DNA from: a virus
DNA length: 23,969 nt
Reading direction: 5' to 3' (one strand)
IMG/VR virus record: IMGVR_UViG_3300028920_000265
Span: 1 to 23,969 of that record
Positions within the stretch are counted from its first letter, which is position 1. Every line of letters begins with the position of its first letter. Both the position numbers and the translations under genes were made by a program. The notes beneath the pieces were generated by a model. That model was not told the DNA's origin. It did not search any database and saw only the letters and a program-made list of their open reading frames with translations. Shown one piece after another: positions 21,942-23,969 of the stretch.

Positions 21942-22286
21942 TTAAATATATAACTGTATTTCAATTGGGTCATAATTCTTTTGGCGCTTATTCCAGCGCA
22001 AAATGCGCAACCGTCCCTCCAGCCGATTTGCTGCGAGCGCTGCTGTAATGCCGATGAGAATAGGATCACCCGTTGCCAGCAACCAATCCTCCTCTGAAAT
22101 ATTATACAGCTTATCGGACAGGATGCTTTGTATCTGCTCCGGCAGCATGCGCCCCGCTTCCGGGGGCAACAGCACCTCGATCTCTCCGAATACTTTTGCT
22201 GAGTCTAAATTGATGATTGGAACCCAGCTGTTGATGCTCTGATCATAACGACTCGGCACTTGTGGTACAAATACTTTGTTATTCAT
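21942..22286 (-). CDS. Conserved small phage protein, unknown function
   Basis: 114 residues, coupled to the helicase gene by an ATGA overlap. Sequence: VFVPQVPSRYDQSINSWVPIINLDSAKVFGEIEVLLPPEAG, then SILSDKLYNISEEDWLLATGDPILIGITAALAANRLEGRLRILRWNKRQKNYDPIEI. The closing pattern 'D.LL..GDP..I....A.AA....G....L.W.+....Y..I' is one I have seen in small phage proteins beside SNF2-type helicases and ssDNA-binding-like proteins. A partner role with the helicase is inferred from coupling only. Confidence 0.6.
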   Translation of the reverse strand: MNNKVFVPQVPSRYDQSINSWVPIINLDSAKVFGEIEVLLPPEAGRMLPEQIQSILSDKLYNISEEDWLLATGDPILIGITAALAANRLEGRLRILRWNKRQKNYDPIEIQLYI

Positions 22287-23734
22287 TTCTTTATGTCTCC
22301 CACTATGGCTGCGGCCATGTCGCTTTTACGCTGCAGCGCGGTTGCGATAACTTCATCAATGCTGTCCTCTGCGACAAGGTCAATATAGACAACATTCCCT
22401 TTCGTCCCTTTTCTGTGACACCTATCCTCCGATTGGAGCCGATGTTCCAAATCAAAATCATTACTGTAATAAATAGCCGTCTGCGCAGCCGTAAGAGTAA
22501 GCCCAGTGCCTGCTGCCTGCTGCTGGCCAATAAATGCCCGGGCTGTTCCCGTTTGGAAGTCATCAATTGCTGTCTCGCGGTCACTCATCTTTATTTCACC
22601 ATAATATGCAACCGCTGGGATTTTATTTTTGCGAAACAAATCAATGATTGCGCGGATTTCCTCCCGGAAACGCGCCCACACAATAAACTGTCCATCAATA
22701 TCTTCCACTAGATTTAGCAGCGCTTTAAGCCGAGCATTTTTGTCTGCAACATAATGCGTTTCACCTTCGTATAATACAAACCCGCTTGTAATCTGCTGGA
22801 GCTTCATCCCAGCACTTAGCGCTTGCACAGGTACCACTTCTTTTTTCAGTTCCATTCGCCGTTCTTTCTTCATCAGCTCATATGCCTTTTTCTGTCCCGG
22901 AGAAAGTTCAAAATAATGAGTTTGATAAATTTTTGGAGGCAGGTCAAGACATTCTTCCTTTTTTACTCGATATGTATGAGGCTCAAGAAGGCGCTGAAGC
23001 TTGCTAAGATTGCGCCATTTTGGCCGTCCCTCTTTATCCCGAGCCACGACCTGTGCCCGTGCCACCCGGGGATTCCTCTCAATCATTCTCTGCATCATCG
23101 GGTGATCTGGCGTCAATAGTTCTGCATACTCCGCATAGAATGCGCGGTATGAAGTGGTGCCCAGCAATCCGGACTTCAGAAACTCCATTTGCGAAAATAC
23201 ATCCACCGGAGCATTAGTCACCGGGGTACCAGTAGCAATACGGCGGTAACATGCGTGAGATTGTAGCTTCATAACAGCCTTTGTTCTCCCCGCGGAGGGG
23301 TTTTTGATCCGGGTACTTTCATCCACCACCATCATTGATCTGTACTTGGAAATGAATTCCAGCGCCATATCAAATCCCTTCTTAGTGATCAGCGCGTCAA
23401 TATTGATGGTGAAAATGCGCAGAGCTTTCCGCGCCCCCTGTACCACTTCCCGCATTTCCTCTGTATACCGTTTCCCAGCTCCAGACTTCCAAGCTCTCGC
23501 GATATACTTCACACTCATATGCCGCGGAATTTCCCGGCGAATCCAGTTGGTGTGAACACCGTTCGGCGCTACAACCAGCATTGCCTCGATTTCCCCGGAC
23601 TCATACAACCGTTCCGCATCCGCTAACAGGCACCATGTTTTCCCGGTGCCCTGTTCCATGAACAATCCGTACTGCATACGGCGCTCCATTCGCTCCAAAG
23701 CAATAGTCTGATGGCTCATCGGTTCAGTAAGCAT
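22283..23734 (-). CDS. SNF2-type superfamily 2 DNA helicase/translocase
   Basis: 483 residues; ATG (complement of 23732-23734) with a strong AAGGAGG site. Helicase motifs in order: Q-like MSHQTIALERM (6-16); motif I MEQGTGKT (26-33); motif Ia MLVVAPNGVHTNWIRREIP (52-70); motif II VVDESTRIKN (136-145), a DEST box instead of DEAH/DEGH; motif III IATGTPV (166-172); motif IV-like FIVWARFREEI; motif V AFIGQQQAAGTGLTLTAA; motif VI QSEDRCHRKGTKG (434-446). The HRKGTKG form is typical of phage and bacterial SNF2-like proteins, which use ATP to move on duplex DNA in replication, repair or recombination. At 483 residues it is a bare motor without accessory domains. It overlaps the upstream gene by 19 nt. 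Confidence 0.92.
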   Translation of the reverse strand: MLTEPMSHQTIALERMERRMQYGLFMEQGTGKTWCLLADAERLYESGEIEAMLVVAPNGVHTNWIRREIPRHMSVKYIARAWKSGAGKRYTEEMREVVQGARKALRIFTINIDALITKKGFDMALEFISKYRSMMVVDESTRIKNPSAGRTKAVMKLQSHACYRRIATGTPVTNAPVDVFSQMEFLKSGLLGTTSYRAFYAEYAELLTPDHPMMQRMIERNPRVARAQVVARDKEGRPKWRNLSKLQRLLEPHTYRVKKEECLDLPPKIYQTHYFELSPGQKKAYELMKKERRMELKKEVVPVQALSAGMKLQQITSGFVLYEGETHYVADKNARLKALLNLVEDIDGQFIVWARFREEIRAIIDLFRKNKIPAVAYYGEIKMSDRETAIDDFQTGTARAFIGQQQAAGTGLTLTAAQTAIYYSNDFDLEHRLQSEDRCHRKGTKGNVVYIDLVAEDSIDEVIATALQRKSDMAAAIVGDIKK

Positions 23735-23969
23735 TCCGCCTCCTTTCTTATCTCCTGTACAAGCTCTCCCCAGCTGACTTGATATTGCAAAAATTGATCC
23801 TGAATGAATCCATTTACTTCATCCGCGCATATTCCCGGAACAGCAAACACGTTTGCTCCAATGCCAATAACAATGAACCCTGTACCTCCCCATCGGCGCC
23901 AATTCAGCCACCAGTTGAGCTGATTCTGGCTGAGCCCTTTGCTGCGCCCAAGAACAGGAGTATTGAAGC
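23716..23969 (-). CDS. 3' end of an unknown gene (possible small nuclease-like phage protein), partial
   Basis: The minus strand is open from the window edge to a TGA at 23718-23716, encoding the last 83 residues of a protein whose start lies beyond base 23969. The visible part reads GRSKGLSQNQLNWWLNWRRWGGTGFIVIGIGANVFAVPG, then EVNGFIQDQF...SWGELVQEIRKEAECLLNR. The 'LS..Q..W...WR..GG..FIVI.....' pattern followed by a helical end recalls C-terminal halves of small phage VRR-NUC or resolvase-like proteins. That is a tentative resemblance; the catalytic half would be outside the window. It overlaps the helicase start by 19 nt and so belongs to the same operon. Confidence 0.6.
   Translation of the reverse strand, partial: FNTPVLGRSKGLSQNQLNWWLNWRRWGGTGFIVIGIGANVFAVPGICADEVNGFIQDQFLQYQVSWGELVQEIRKEAECLLNR

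Noticed and set aside
21487-21945. A Ser-rich 152-residue plus-strand ORF
   Set aside because: It is a mirror of the coiled-coil protein on the minus strand; serine-rich low complexity comes from antisense reading of Glu/Leu codons.
22262-22711. A 149-residue plus-strand ORF opposite the helicase
   Set aside because: It is antisense to SNF2 motifs IV-VI, which are clearly the coding strand, and has no recognisable features.

Overview
The window is part of the genome of a tailed bacteriophage (or prophage) with a long, non-contractile, lambda/HK97-like tail. The clearest signs are a canonical late-gene order: head-tail connector, head-tail joining protein, HK97 gp10-like protein, tail terminator, tail tube, tail assembly chaperones with a -1 frameshift, tape measure, DUF1833, NlpC/P60 and J-like tip protein. 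The host is probably Gram-negative. The basis for that is indirect: heptose-type genes, a probable lipoprotein in a lysis-like position, and a lambda-type tail tip. No integrase, portal, capsid, terminase or polymerase gene falls inside the window, so lifestyle and host cannot be fixed. No tRNA or CRISPR array was seen.

Layout. 1-663 is the 3' end of a collagen-like structural gene with five near-identical 36-bp repeats. 660-1049 is the head-tail connector. 1049-4982 is an inserted, translationally coupled block of five genes that are not normal tail genes: a GPSL-type putative glycosyltransferase, a three-part fusion (small phage domain + GPS domain + FkbM methyltransferase), a third sialyltransferase-like protein, a class I methyltransferase and a short GT9 heptosyltransferase-like protein. 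4972-7329 returns to ordinary head-tail and tail genes and includes a G/GT-type programmed frameshift at a GGGGGGA heptamer (7009-7015). 7332-9818 is the tape measure. 9818-12663 holds tail-tip genes, among them a protein with a polyglycine, gp38-like C-terminus. 12647-18196 is a 1849-residue J-like tip protein fused to a repetitive fibre. 18206-19913 carries small unknown and membrane or lipoprotein genes, possibly the lysis region. 19923-20432 is an RfaE/HldE-type nucleotidyltransferase. All of this is on the plus strand, mostly with 1-17 nt overlaps, and reads as one late operon.

A bidirectional hairpin terminator (20482-20517) separates it from a convergent minus-strand operon (23969-20536). 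In order of transcription this contains the 3' end of an unknown gene, a SNF2-type helicase, two conserved-looking unknown proteins and a possible single-strand DNA-binding-like protein: a DNA metabolism module.

The most interesting theme is the sugar and methyl transfer set. Three GPS-type transferase-like domains, a GT9-like protein, two methyltransferases and an RfaE2-type enzyme (which in bacteria makes ADP-heptose) sit in one late operon with collagen-like and adhesin proteins. I infer a phage-encoded glycan assembly and capping pathway. Its target could be the virion itself or the host envelope; neither the sugar nor the acceptor can be read from sequence alone.
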